In this document: piece after piece, positions 6,102 through 14,083 of the stretch
Position numbering within the stretch: position 1 is the stretch's first letter
Layout of the letters: the number at the start of each line of letters is the position of its first letter
DNA from: JADJQU01 sp035490315
GTDB taxonomy: Bacteria > Planctomycetota > UBA1135 > GCA-002686595
Assembly (NCBI GenBank): GCA_035490315.1
Contig: DATHET010000287.1
Span: forward strand, 1-16,487
Length of the DNA: 16,487 nt
Direction of reading: 5' to 3'
The notes under the pieces: generated by a model
What the model was told of the DNA's origin: nothing
Databases searched by the model: none
Seen by the model: the letters and a program-made list of their open reading frames with translations, nothing else
Translations under genes and position numbers: made by a program

Positions 6102-7970
6102 ATGGGATTCATCGAACTCACCGTCCTGAACAACGCCGCGCGGCAGCTCGCGATCGGCATCGATCTAGGCACGACCAATTCCCTGGGAGCCTTGTGGAAG
6201 GACGGCCACCCGATCGTCCTGCACCCCGAGGGCGAGAACGGCTACGTGCCGAGCGCGCTGCACTTCACCGAGGACGGCCGCGTGATCGTCGGGCGGGAAG
6301 CGCGCGACCGCGCCCTGCTCGATCCCGAGCACACCTTGTTCAGCATCAAGCGCTTCATGGGACGCGGGCTCGCCGACGTCGCGCAGGACGCGGCGAACGT
6401 GCCCTGCCCGATCACCGAAACAGCCAACGGCGTGATCGAGTTCGAGATGCGCGGCCGCAAATACACGCCGCAGGAACTGTCCGCCTTGATCCTGATGAAG
6501 GTCCACGACATGGCCTGCCGAGCCCTGGGAGGGTTGGAGACCTCGCGCGTGGTGATCACGGTCCCCGCTTACTTCGACGATGCCCAACGACAAGCCACGC
6601 GCGACGCGGCGCGGCTCGCCGGGCTCGAGGTGCTGCGCATCGTCAACGAGCCGACCGCCGCGAGTCTCGCCTACGGGCTCGACCAGAAGAAGCAAGGCAC
6701 CGTCGCCGTTTTCGATCTCGGCGGCGGGACTTTCGACGTGTCGCTGCTCTCGATCGACGAGGGCGTGTTCCGCGTGCTCGCGACCCACGGTGACACGCAC
6801 CTGGGCGGCGACGACATCGATCGCTTGATCGTGCAGCGCGCGATGGAGGATCTGACTCAGACGCTCTCCGCAGCGAGCCTGCGCGAGCCCGGTTTCCAGC
6901 AGCTGCTGCGGCTCGCCGCCGAGAAGTGCAAGATCGAGCTGTCGACCAATCCCGAAGCGGAGCTGCACGTCAGCCTGCCCGATACCGCCCTGCCCTGGAG
7001 GCGGCGCTTCACGCGCGAGGAGTTCGACCTGCTCGCCGGACCCCTCGTTGAGCGCACGATCGACGCCTGCCGCAAGGCACTGGCCGACGCAAAGCTCACG
7101 CCGGCGTCGATCGACGAAGTCGTGCTGGTCGGCGGCGCGACGCGCATCCCGCTGGTGCGCCGTCGTGTCGAGGAGTTCTTCGGCCGCAAGCCGCACACCG
7201 AGCTCAATCCCGACGAAGTGGTGGCGCTGGGCGCGGCGGTCCAGGCCCACGTGCTCACCGGCGGGACGCGCGACATCCTGTTGATGGACGTCACGCCGCT
7301 TTCGCTCGGCATCGAGACGCTCGGCGGCGCGGTGGCCAAGCTGATCCTGCGCAACTCGACGATTCCCTGCTCGGCCAACGAGGGTTTCACCACCTACGCC
7401 GACAACCAGACCGCGATCGATTTCCACGTCGTGCAGGGCGAGCGCGAGCTCGCGCGCGACTGCCGCACCCTGGGCCGCTTCAAGCTGCGCGGGATTCCGC
7501 CGATGCCCGCCGGCATGGCGCGGGTCGCGGTCAAGTTCCACATCGACGCCAACGGCATGCTGACGGTCAGCGCGAAGGAAGAGTCGACCGGCGCCACCGC
7601 GCGCATCGAGGTCACGCCGATGAACGGCCTGACCGATGCCGAGGTCGAGGGCATGCTCAAGGCTTCCTACGACAATGCGCGCGCCGACTTCGATGCCTCG
7701 CGCTTGACGAATCTGCGCGTCGAGATCGGCTCGATGCTGCGCGGGGCCGAGCGCGGTCTGCGCGAGCACGGCACTGCCCTCGACAAGGAGACGGTGCTCG
7801 ACCTCGAGGACTCGATGAACGCGGTGCGCAAGGCGATGGACCAGGACGACGTCCACGCGCTCCAGAAAGCGCGCGACGTCTTCGAGCGCGCGGCCATGCC
7901 GCTCGCCGCGGCGATGATGGACAGCGTGGCCAAGACCGCCTTGACCGGCAAGCGACTCGACGAAGTCTGA
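6102..7970 (+). CDS. hscA: Hsp70-type Fe-S assembly chaperone HscA
   Basis: A specialised Hsp70 that binds the LPPVK motif of IscU and drives cluster release using ATP. Length 622 aa (E. coli 616). The nucleotide-binding domain has the phosphate loops GIDLGTTNS (19-27) and DLGGGTFDVSLL (from 205), NEPTAASLAYGLD (from 182), and the adenosine motif GGATRIPLVR (from 344). The substrate-binding domain begins near DVTPLSLGIETLGG (396), and a helical lid fills the last ~110 residues. The first ~15 residues (MGFIELTVLNNAARQ) precede the ATPase core, as in HscA and unlike DnaK, and support ATG 6102. Neighbours hscB and iscU confirm the assignment over DnaK. It is the last recognisable ISC gene; no fdx or iscX follows on this strand. 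Confidence 0.96.
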   Translation: MGFIELTVLNNAARQLAIGIDLGTTNSLGALWKDGHPIVLHPEGENGYVPSALHFTEDGRVIVGREARDRALLDPEHTLFSIKRFMGRGLADVAQDAANVPCPITETANGVIEFEMRGRKYTPQELSALILMKVHDMACRALGGLETSRVVITVPAYFDDAQRQATRDAARLAGLEVLRIVNEPTAASLAYGLDQKKQGTVAVFDLGGGTFDVSLLSIDEGVFRVLATHGDTHLGGDDIDRLIVQRAMEDLTQTLSAASLREPGFQQLLRLAAEKCKIELSTNPEAELHVSLPDTALPWRRRFTREEFDLLAGPLVERTIDACRKALADAKLTPASIDEVVLVGGATRIPLVRRRVEEFFGRKPHTELNPDEVVALGAAVQAHVLTGGTRDILLMDVTPLSLGIETLGGAVAKLILRNSTIPCSANEGFTTYADNQTAIDFHVVQGERELARDCRTLGRFKLRGIPPMPAGMARVAVKFHIDANGMLTVSAKEESTGATARIEVTPMNGLTDAEVEGMLKASYDNARADFDASRLTNLRVEIGSMLRGAERGLREHGTALDKETVLDLEDSMNAVRKAMDQDDVHALQKARDVFERAAMPLAAAMMDSVAKTALTGKRLDEV

Positions 7971-7981
7971 GCCTGCGGCAC

Positions 7982-8180
7982 GGCGCTCATGGCGTGTTTG
8001 CGATCGCGAGCAAGCGGCCCGCGTCCCACTGCCGCCCGGCAGGTCGTCGCGCGGCGCTCATGGATTCTTCAGGATCGCGGGCAGACTGCTCGCGTCCCAC
8101 TGCCGCCAGGCGGGTCGCAGCGCGGCGCTCATGGATTCTTCGCGATCGCGGGCAGACTGCTCGCGTCCCATCCGCCGCCG
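7982..8180. repeat. 71-bp tandem repeat derived from the 3' end of the efflux fusion gene
   Basis: Three copies of a unit beginning GGCGCTCATGG start at 7982, 8053 and 8124, exactly 71 bp apart; the third breaks off around 8180. Copy 3 is the true end of the RND-OMF gene on the minus strand, coding WDASSLPAIAKNP plus TGA. Copy 2 read the same way gives RQWDASSLPAILKNP-stop and copy 1 RQWDAGRLLAIANTP-stop, so each is a relic of the gene end including its stop codon. Copies 2 and 3 also contain a GCGGGCA/TGCTCGC hairpin with a GAC loop (8077-8093 and 8148-8164); copy 1 has mismatches. Copy 1 is the most diverged and abuts hscA. The repeat fills the whole gap between the two convergent operons. 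No transposase or CRISPR character. Confidence 0.85.
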
Positions 8181-11100
8181 AGCGCCTTGACCAGCGACAC
8201 CGCGGCGGCGAAGCGCAGGCCAGCGACCTGCGCGGCCGCTCGCTCGACGACCAGGGCCGTGCGCTCGCTGTCGATCACGTCGATGTAGCCGACGAAGCCG
8301 GAGTCGTAGCGCGTGTGCGCGAGCTCCGCCGCCCTGCGGGCAGCGACCATCGCGCGGCCGGTGGCTTCGTTCTGCTCGCTCAGGAGGCGGATGTCGCTCA
8401 GCGCGTCCTGGACCTCCTTGAAAGCGACGAGCACGCTCTGGCGGTAGACCGCGACGCCTTCTTCGAAAGCCGCGCGCCGCAGCTCGAGGTTCGCGCGGTT
8501 GCGGCCGCCCTGGAAAATCGGCAGCGACAGGCTGGGGCCGATGCTCCAGATGTTGCTGTCCGCATCGAAGAGGTTGCCGAGCTCCTTGCTCTCGAAGCCG
8601 GCGAAACCGGTCAAGAAGAGGCGCGGGAAGAAAGCCGCCTCGGCCACGCCGATGCGCGCATTGCTCGCGGCCAGCTCGCGCTCGGCGCGCGCCACGTCGG
8701 GGCGTCGCTCGAGCAGCTCGGCCGGAAGCCCGGCGCTGACCTGCGGCGGCTCGACCAGGGCCTCGTTCGTCTGCGCCGCGAGCTGGAAGGAGCTCGCGCC
8801 TTCGCCGACGAGCACGGCCAGGCTCGACTGCACCTGACTGCGGATGCGCGCGAGACTGGACAGTTCCGCCTGGGCCGTGGCGAGCTCGGTCTGGGCCCGC
8901 GCGAGATCGAGATCGGTTGCATCGCCGGCCTGCAGGCGCGCGGTGAAGATCTCGAGCTCGCGGCCGCGCAGCTCGATGCCGCGCGTCAACGTGCCGATCT
9001 CGAGATCGAGGGCGCGCAGCCGGAAATAATTCGCGGCCACGTCGGCGTGCAGCAGCAAGCGCACGGCTTCGAAGTTCGCCGCCGCGGCCTGTGCGTCAAG
9101 GTTGGCGGCCTCGACCGAGCGGCGGACGCGGCCCCACAGGTCGATTTCCCAGGAGACGTTGACCGGCACGCGGATGTCGCTCGCCTCTTTGATCGGAAAC
9201 GCGAGACCGGCGTTCGGCGAATAGCGCGTGCGGTTGAAGCTCGGATCGAGCGTCACGTTCGGCAAGCGGTCCGCACCGGCGACGCGCAGGATCGCGCGCG
9301 ACTGCTCGATGCGCGCAAGCTCGGCTTTCAAGTCTTGATTCTTCGACAGGGCGCGCTGCTCGAAGTCATCGAGTGCTGGATCGCCGAACATGCGCCACCA
9401 CTCGCCTCGCGCCTGCGCGTCCGCGGGCTGCGCCAATTGCCAGGCGCCCGTCGCTTCGTCCGCGGGCAGATCGCGGTAGCTCGGCGCCGCCTCGACCTTG
9501 GGGCGCTCGTACTCAGGTCCAAGGCTGCGGCATCCACTGAAGAGCAAGCCGGCAGTGAGCAGCAGGATCGAAGCTCCGCGCACGGATCCACGGATCGCGC
9601 CCGGTCCTTCGATCGCGGGCTCTGCAGGCAGGTCGGGTCCATCGGACGTGCGCGCCTTGCGATGCACGCCGATGCGCATGAGCACGGAATAGAAGACCGG
9701 CGTCAGCATCAAGCCGAACAGCGTCACGCCGATCATTCCGGCGAAGACCGCGATGCCCATCGCCTGGCGCATCTCCGAGCCCGCGCCGCGGCTGGTCACC
9801 AGCGGCGACACGCCGGCGATGAAGGCAATGCTCGTCATCAAGATCGGGCGCAAGCGCAGCTTGGCCGCTTCGACCGCGGCGGCGGCGGGCTCCATGCCTT
9901 CCTCGTGCTTCACGGCCGCGAACTGCACGATCAGGATCGCGTTCTTCGCCGCGAGGCCGATCAAGACGATCAGACCGATCTGCGTGAACACGTTGTTGTC
10001 GCCGCCCTTGATCATCACGCCGACCAGCGCCGCGAGCAGCGTCATCGGCACGATCAGGATCACGGCGAGCGGGAGACGGAAGCTCTCGAACTGCGCGGCG
10101 AGCACGAGGAAGACGAGCAGGATGCACAGCGGGAACACGTAGACCTCCGTGTTTCCGGCCAGGATCTGCTGGTAGGTCAGCTCGGTCCACTCGAAGTCCA
10201 TGGTCTTGGGAAGCGACTCGGCAGCGAGCGAGGCCATGATCGCCTGCGCGTCGCCGGTGCTCGTGCCCGGCGCCGGCGCGCCGTTGATGTCGGCCGCGGG
10301 GTAGCCGTTGTAGCGCACCACCCGATCGGGGCCGTGGCTCTCGCGCACGTCGACCAGCGAGCTCAAGGGCAGCATCTGTCCCTGCTCGTTGCGCGTGCGC
10401 AGCTGCTCGATGTCCGAGGCCTCGTCACGGAATTGACCATCGGCCTGGGCGACGACCTGGTAGGTGCGGCCGAAGCGATTGAAATCGTTGACGTACAAGG
10501 ACCCGAGGTAGATCTGCAGCGTCTCGAAGACGTTCGCGAGCGGCACGCCTTGGGCGTGGGCCTTGGCGCGATCGACGTCGGCCTCGAGCTGCGGGACGTT
10601 GACCTGGAACGTCGAGAAGGTCAGGCCGATCTTTGGATTGGCCCAGGCCTTCTCGACCAGCTGCTGGGTCGCGTTGGCCAACGCGTCGTAACCCTGGTCG
10701 GCGCGGTCCTCGACGAACAGCTTGTAGCCGCCGATCATGCCCAGGCCCTGGACCGCGGGCGGCGGGAACACTTGAGCCCTGGCCTCCTGGATCTCGCTGA
10801 ACTTGGCCTGGATGGCGCCGGCGATCGCGAAACCGGAGAGGTCCGGCGTGAGGCGCTCGTCGAAGGGATCGAGCGTGAGGAAGATCACGCCGGAGTTCGA
10901 GCTCACCGCGAAACCGGCGATGCTCAATCCGGGGAAGGCGACGCTGTGCTCGACGCCAGGCTGATCGAGAGCGATCTGGGACATGCGGCGGATCACTGCG
11001 TCCGTGCGCTCGAGCGAGGCTCCGTCGGGCAGCTGCGCCATGGCGACCAGGTACTGCTTGTCCTGCGCCGGCACGAAGCCCGTGGGCACGTGGCGGAAGC

Positions 11101-12787
11101 TCCAGGCGGCCAGGCCGACCAGACCGACGTAGACGAGCAGCGCCACGGCCGACTTGCGGATCACGCCGGCGACGCTTCTTCCGTAGAGCTCGCCGCTGCG
11201 CTCGAAAATCCGATTGAACGGGCGGAAGAACCAGCCGAGCAGCTTGTCCATCCCTCGCGCGAGCAGGTCCTTCTTTGCGTCGTGCGGCTTCAGCAGCAGA
11301 GCGCTCAAGGCCGGCGAGAGGGTCAGCGAGTTGAACGCGCTGATCGCCGTCGAGATCGCGATCGTGATCGCGAACTGCTTGTAGAACTGGCCGGTCAAGC
11401 CGCTGATGAAAGCCGTCGGGATGAAGACCGCCGCGAGCACCAGGGCCGTAGCGACGATCGGGCCTGTGACCTCCTTCATCGCCTGCACCGTCGCGTCGTA
11501 GGGCGAGCGTCCCAGCGCGATGTTGCGCTCGACGTTCTCCACCACCACGATCGCGTCGTCGACGACGATGCCGATCGCGAGCACCAAGCCGAAGAGCGAC
11601 AGGGCGTTGATCCCGAAGCCCAGCATGTGCATGACGGCAAAAGTTCCGACCAGCGAGACCGGCACCGCGGCGAGCGGAATCAAGCTGGCGCGCCAGGTCT
11701 GCAGGAACAGCACGACCACGATCACGACCAGCAGGATCGCTTCGAGCAGCGTCTCGACCACCGCCTTGATCGAATCGCGCACGAACACCGTCGGGTCGTA
11801 GACGATCGTGTAGTCGAGGCCTTCGGGAAAGCCTTCCTTGAGCTTCTCCATCGCCGTGTGCACGGCGTCCGACACGGCGATCGCGTTGCTGCCGGGAAGC
11901 TGGAAGATCGGCACGGCGACCGCCGGCTTGTTGTCGAGCAAGGAACGCAAGGCATACTCGCTCGAGCCCAGCTCGATGCGCGCGACGTGGGAGAGCAGCA
12001 CCTGCTCGCCGTTTTGTCCGCGCTTGACCACGATCTTGCCGAACTCCTCTTCGTCGATGAGGCGTCCCTTGGTGTTGATCTGCAGCTGCGTCTCCGCCGA
12101 TTGCGAAAGCGGCGGCTGTCCGATCCCTCCGGCGGCGACCTGCACGTTCTGCTCGCGGATCGCGCTGATCACGTCGTTCGCGGTCAAGCCGCGCGCCGCG
12201 ATCTTGTCGGGATCGAGCCAGACGCGCATCGCGTAATCGCCGCTGCCGAAGAGCACCACGTCGCCGACGCCCGGCAAGCGCGCCAGGACGTCCTTGACCT
12301 GCAGTGCGGCGTAGTTGCGCACGTAGATCTCGTCGTAGCGATTGTCCGGCGAGAACAGGTGCACCACCATCGTCAAGTTGGGCGAGGACTTCAGCGTGGT
12401 GACGCCGAGGCGGCGCACTTCCTCGGGCAGCTTCGGCAGGGCCTGCGCGACGCGGTTCTGCACCTGCACTTGCGCCTGCTCCGCATCGGTGCCGAGCTTG
12501 AACGTGATCGTCAGCGACATCACGCCGTCGGCGGTCGCCTGCGACGACATGTAGAGCGAGTTCTCGACGCCGTTGATCGCCTGCTCGAGCGGCGCGGCGA
12601 CGGTCTCCGAGATCGTGCGCGGGTTGGCGCCTGGATAGGCCGCGCGCACGATCACGGTCGGCGGCACGACTTCGGGATACTCGCTGACCGGCAGCCCGCG
12701 CATCGCGAGCAGGCCGAGCAGCAGGATGAGGAAGCTCAGGACGCCGGCGAAAATCGGCCGACGAATGAAGAAGCCAGAGAAATTCAT
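8129..12787 (-). CDS. fusion: HAE1-family RND efflux permease joined to NodT/OprM-type outer-membrane factor
   Basis: A single 1552-codon frame. Residues 1-~1040 are a full HAE1 permease: MNFSGFFIRRPIFAGV start, two large periplasmic loops, the TM4 proton-relay pair Asp410-Asp411 in GIVVDDAIVVVENVE, Lys948 in GLAAKNAILIVQFA, and the final helix ending near VLMRIGVHRKA. A ~28-residue Pro/Glu/Gly-rich linker follows, then a hydrophobic segment with lipobox LFSGC (Cys1086). The rest is a complete outer-membrane factor with both OEP repeats (GPEYERPKVEA, SWEIDLWGRVRRS, ERRPDVARAERELA, LSLPIFQGGRNRANLE, ALGGGWDASS). Each half is of normal length. ATG 12787 is chosen because HAE1 proteins start this way; the frame extends 16 codons further into the adaptor gene. 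Likely exports drugs or hydrophobic compounds. An in-frame GTG at 9583 could start the outer-membrane factor separately. Confidence 0.88.
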   Translation of the reverse strand: MNFSGFFIRRPIFAGVLSFLILLLGLLAMRGLPVSEYPEVVPPTVIVRAAYPGANPRTISETVAAPLEQAINGVENSLYMSSQATADGVMSLTITFKLGTDAEQAQVQVQNRVAQALPKLPEEVRRLGVTTLKSSPNLTMVVHLFSPDNRYDEIYVRNYAALQVKDVLARLPGVGDVVLFGSGDYAMRVWLDPDKIAARGLTANDVISAIREQNVQVAAGGIGQPPLSQSAETQLQINTKGRLIDEEEFGKIVVKRGQNGEQVLLSHVARIELGSSEYALRSLLDNKPAVAVPIFQLPGSNAIAVSDAVHTAMEKLKEGFPEGLDYTIVYDPTVFVRDSIKAVVETLLEAILLVVIVVVLFLQTWRASLIPLAAVPVSLVGTFAVMHMLGFGINALSLFGLVLAIGIVVDDAIVVVENVERNIALGRSPYDATVQAMKEVTGPIVATALVLAAVFIPTAFISGLTGQFYKQFAITIAISTAISAFNSLTLSPALSALLLKPHDAKKDLLARGMDKLLGWFFRPFNRIFERSGELYGRSVAGVIRKSAVALLVYVGLVGLAAWSFRHVPTGFVPAQDKQYLVAMAQLPDGASLERTDAVIRRMSQIALDQPGVEHSVAFPGLSIAGFAVSSNSGVIFLTLDPFDERLTPDLSGFAIAGAIQAKFSEIQEARAQVFPPPAVQGLGMIGGYKLFVEDRADQGYDALANATQQLVEKAWANPKIGLTFSTFQVNVPQLEADVDRAKAHAQGVPLANVFETLQIYLGSLYVNDFNRFGRTYQVVAQADGQFRDEASDIEQLRTRNEQGQMLPLSSLVDVRESHGPDRVVRYNGYPAADINGAPAPGTSTGDAQAIMASLAAESLPKTMDFEWTELTYQQILAGNTEVYVFPLCILLVFLVLAAQFESFRLPLAVILIVPMTLLAALVGVMIKGGDNNVFTQIGLIVLIGLAAKNAILIVQFAAVKHEEGMEPAAAAVEAAKLRLRPILMTSIAFIAGVSPLVTSRGAGSEMRQAMGIAVFAGMIGVTLFGLMLTPVFYSVLMRIGVHRKARTSDGPDLPAEPAIEGPGAIRGSVRGASILLLTAGLLFSGCRSLGPEYERPKVEAAPSYRDLPADEATGAWQLAQPADAQARGEWWRMFGDPALDDFEQRALSKNQDLKAELARIEQSRAILRVAGADRLPNVTLDPSFNRTRYSPNAGLAFPIKEASDIRVPVNVSWEIDLWGRVRRSVEAANLDAQAAAANFEAVRLLLHADVAANYFRLRALDLEIGTLTRGIELRGRELEIFTARLQAGDATDLDLARAQTELATAQAELSSLARIRSQVQSSLAVLVGEGASSFQLAAQTNEALVEPPQVSAGLPAELLERRPDVARAERELAASNARIGVAEAAFFPRLFLTGFAGFESKELGNLFDADSNIWSIGPSLSLPIFQGGRNRANLELRRAAFEEGVAVYRQSVLVAFKEVQDALSDIRLLSEQNEATGRAMVAARRAAELAHTRYDSGFVGYIDVIDSERTALVVERAAAQVAGLRFAAAVSLVKALGGGWDASSLPAIAKNP
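9530..9583 (-). other. internal lipoprotein signal peptide and possible internal GTG start for the outer-membrane factor
   Basis: From the GTG at 9583 the reading is (V/M)RGASILLLTAGLLFSGC, a textbook type II signal peptide of 17 residues before the cysteine codon (9532-9530). If translation restarts here, a 484-residue lipoprotein OMF of ordinary size results. If not, signal peptidase II could cut the fusion before Cys1086. No stop codon separates it from the permease, and no good Shine-Dalgarno sequence stands 5-10 bases before the GTG (the nearest purine-rich AAGGA is ~21 bases away). Confidence 0.6.
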
Positions 12788-12800
12788 GGGAGTCTCGCGC

Positions 12801-13976
12801 TCAGTGCGACGCGGAACCGGACTCTGTCTGCTCACCCTCGCGCTGCGGCGTGACCTTCTTGCCCGGCTGCACGCGCTGCAGGCCGTTGACCACGATCAGC
12901 TCGCCGGCGCGGACTCCGTCGCGAACGATGCGCAGGGTGTCAACCGCGGGCCCGAGCTTCACGGCCCGGTATTGCGCGGTGTTGTCCTCGGCCAGCACGA
13001 GCACGAAGCGCTGCGACTGGTCGGTGCCGAGCGATTGTTCCGGGACCAGCGGAGTCATGCGCGTCGGGCTGATCGGCACGCGCATGCGCGCGAACATGCC
13101 GGCCACCAGATCGCCATCGGGATTGGGGACGATCGCGCGCAGGGGAATCGAGCCGGTGCCCTCGTCGAGGTGGTTGCCGATCGATTCGATTCCGCCCACA
13201 TGGGGGTATCCGCTCTCGTCGGACCTGCCGATCTCGACAAGAACGCGGCCCTCGGCGTCGAGCTTGAGCGCCTGCTCGCGCATCAGGCGGCGCAGGATGA
13301 GCAGCGAGTCCTCGTCGACGTCGGCGTAGACGTAGACCGGATCGACCGAGACGATCGTCGTCAGCACCGTGTTCGAGCCCGCGACGCCGCTGACGAAGTT
13401 GCCGGGCGTCACGAGCGCGCGGCCGACCTGGCCGTCGATCGGCGAGCGCACCTGGGTGAACTCCAGGTCGAGCTTCGCGGAGTTGCGCGCGGCTTCGGCC
13501 GAGAGGACCCCCGCGCGGGCTTCCGCCAGCCTCGAGTTGCGCGTCTCCGATTCCTCGGCGGAGATCGCGCGGCTCGCGAGCAGCTCGGTGGCGCGCTTCG
13601 ATTCCCGCTCGGCGTTGTCGAAGCGGACACCCGCCTGGGCCACGGTCGCCTCGGTCGCGCTGAGCGCTGCCTCGTGCCAGCGCGGGTCGATGCTGAAGAG
13701 CACGTCGCCCTTGTGCACGATCTGGCCCGCCTGGAAGTGCACGGCGTCGAGGTGGCCGCTGACCCGCGCGCGCAGCTGGACGTCGTCGACGGCCTCGACC
13801 CGGCCAGTGAACAGGGCGTACTCGCAGAGCTCGCGCTCCTCGACCGGCGCCACCGTGACCACGGGCGGCGGCGGAGCTCCCGCAGCCTGGGCAGGCTGGT
13901 CCTCGGAAGCGAGGAGGAAGGGCAGGCTCGCGAGGCCGAGCAGGATGAGTGCGATCGCGGCGGGCAGGAGTTTCAT
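12801..13976 (-). CDS. RND periplasmic adaptor (membrane fusion protein, AcrA/MexE type)
   Basis: The periplasmic adaptor links the inner-membrane pump to the outer-membrane channel. It is 391 aa. An N-terminal hydrophobic segment (residues 3-23) acts as signal peptide or anchor; there is no cysteine near it, so it is not a lipoprotein. Lipoyl-domain halves are at about 60-98 (SGHLDAVHFQAGQIVHKGDVLF) and 172-195 (FTQVRSPIDGQVG), flanking a coiled-coil hairpin at about 100-170. The beta-barrel and membrane-proximal domains follow (LTTIVSVDPVYVYADVDE; LVAGMFARMRVPI; GELIVVNGLQRVQPGKKV). The single ATG at 13976 fits the signal peptide; no Shine-Dalgarno is visible. It ends 13 bp before the permease start, so the two form one operon with the fusion gene, downstream of tetR. 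Confidence 0.93.
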   Translation of the reverse strand: MKLLPAAIALILLGLASLPFLLASEDQPAQAAGAPPPPVVTVAPVEERELCEYALFTGRVEAVDDVQLRARVSGHLDAVHFQAGQIVHKGDVLFSIDPRWHEAALSATEATVAQAGVRFDNAERESKRATELLASRAISAEESETRNSRLAEARAGVLSAEAARNSAKLDLEFTQVRSPIDGQVGRALVTPGNFVSGVAGSNTVLTTIVSVDPVYVYADVDEDSLLILRRLMREQALKLDAEGRVLVEIGRSDESGYPHVGGIESIGNHLDEGTGSIPLRAIVPNPDGDLVAGMFARMRVPISPTRMTPLVPEQSLGTDQSQRFVLVLAEDNTAQYRAVKLGPAVDTLRIVRDGVRAGELIVVNGLQRVQPGKKVTPQREGEQTESGSASH

Positions 13977-14056
13977 AGGGCGAAGTGGATCGGGGCTTCG
14001 GGACGGCGAAGGCAGTGAATAGTGGACCGGGCGTCTAGTGAATGGATAAAGATCGA

Positions 14057-14083
14057 GCCTGAAGCGAGGCTTTCCGCTCAGGC
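14057..14083 (-). terminator. weak hairpin at the end of tetR
   Basis: GCCTG-A-AGCG (14057-14066) can pair with CGCTCAGGC (14075-14083) around an 8-base loop, with one bulged A. It overlaps the tetR stop codon. Read on the minus strand it is followed by ATCTTTAT rather than a run of T, so it may attenuate transcription between tetR and the adaptor gene or be only incidental. Confidence 0.25.

Noticed and set aside
6165..7856. 563-codon minus-strand open frame opposite hscA
   Set aside because: Antisense shadow of a strongly conserved Hsp70 gene; no recognisable motifs.
7982..8180. CRISPR-like array at the 71-bp repeats
   Set aside because: Copies are directly abutting with no unique spacers, and they match the coding end of the adjacent gene; no cas genes are present.
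7994..12853. Very long plus-strand open frame (1619 codons) opposite the efflux fusion gene
   Set aside because: It is the antisense of a clearly coding RND-OMF frame in high-GC DNA; the translation is low-complexity Arg/Ala/Asp/His-rich with no domain, and it starts inside the 71-bp repeat.
12726..14018. 430-codon plus-strand open frame opposite the adaptor gene
   Set aside because: The opposite strand encodes a well-formed periplasmic adaptor; this frame has the same Arg/Asp/Ala antisense composition as the other shadows.
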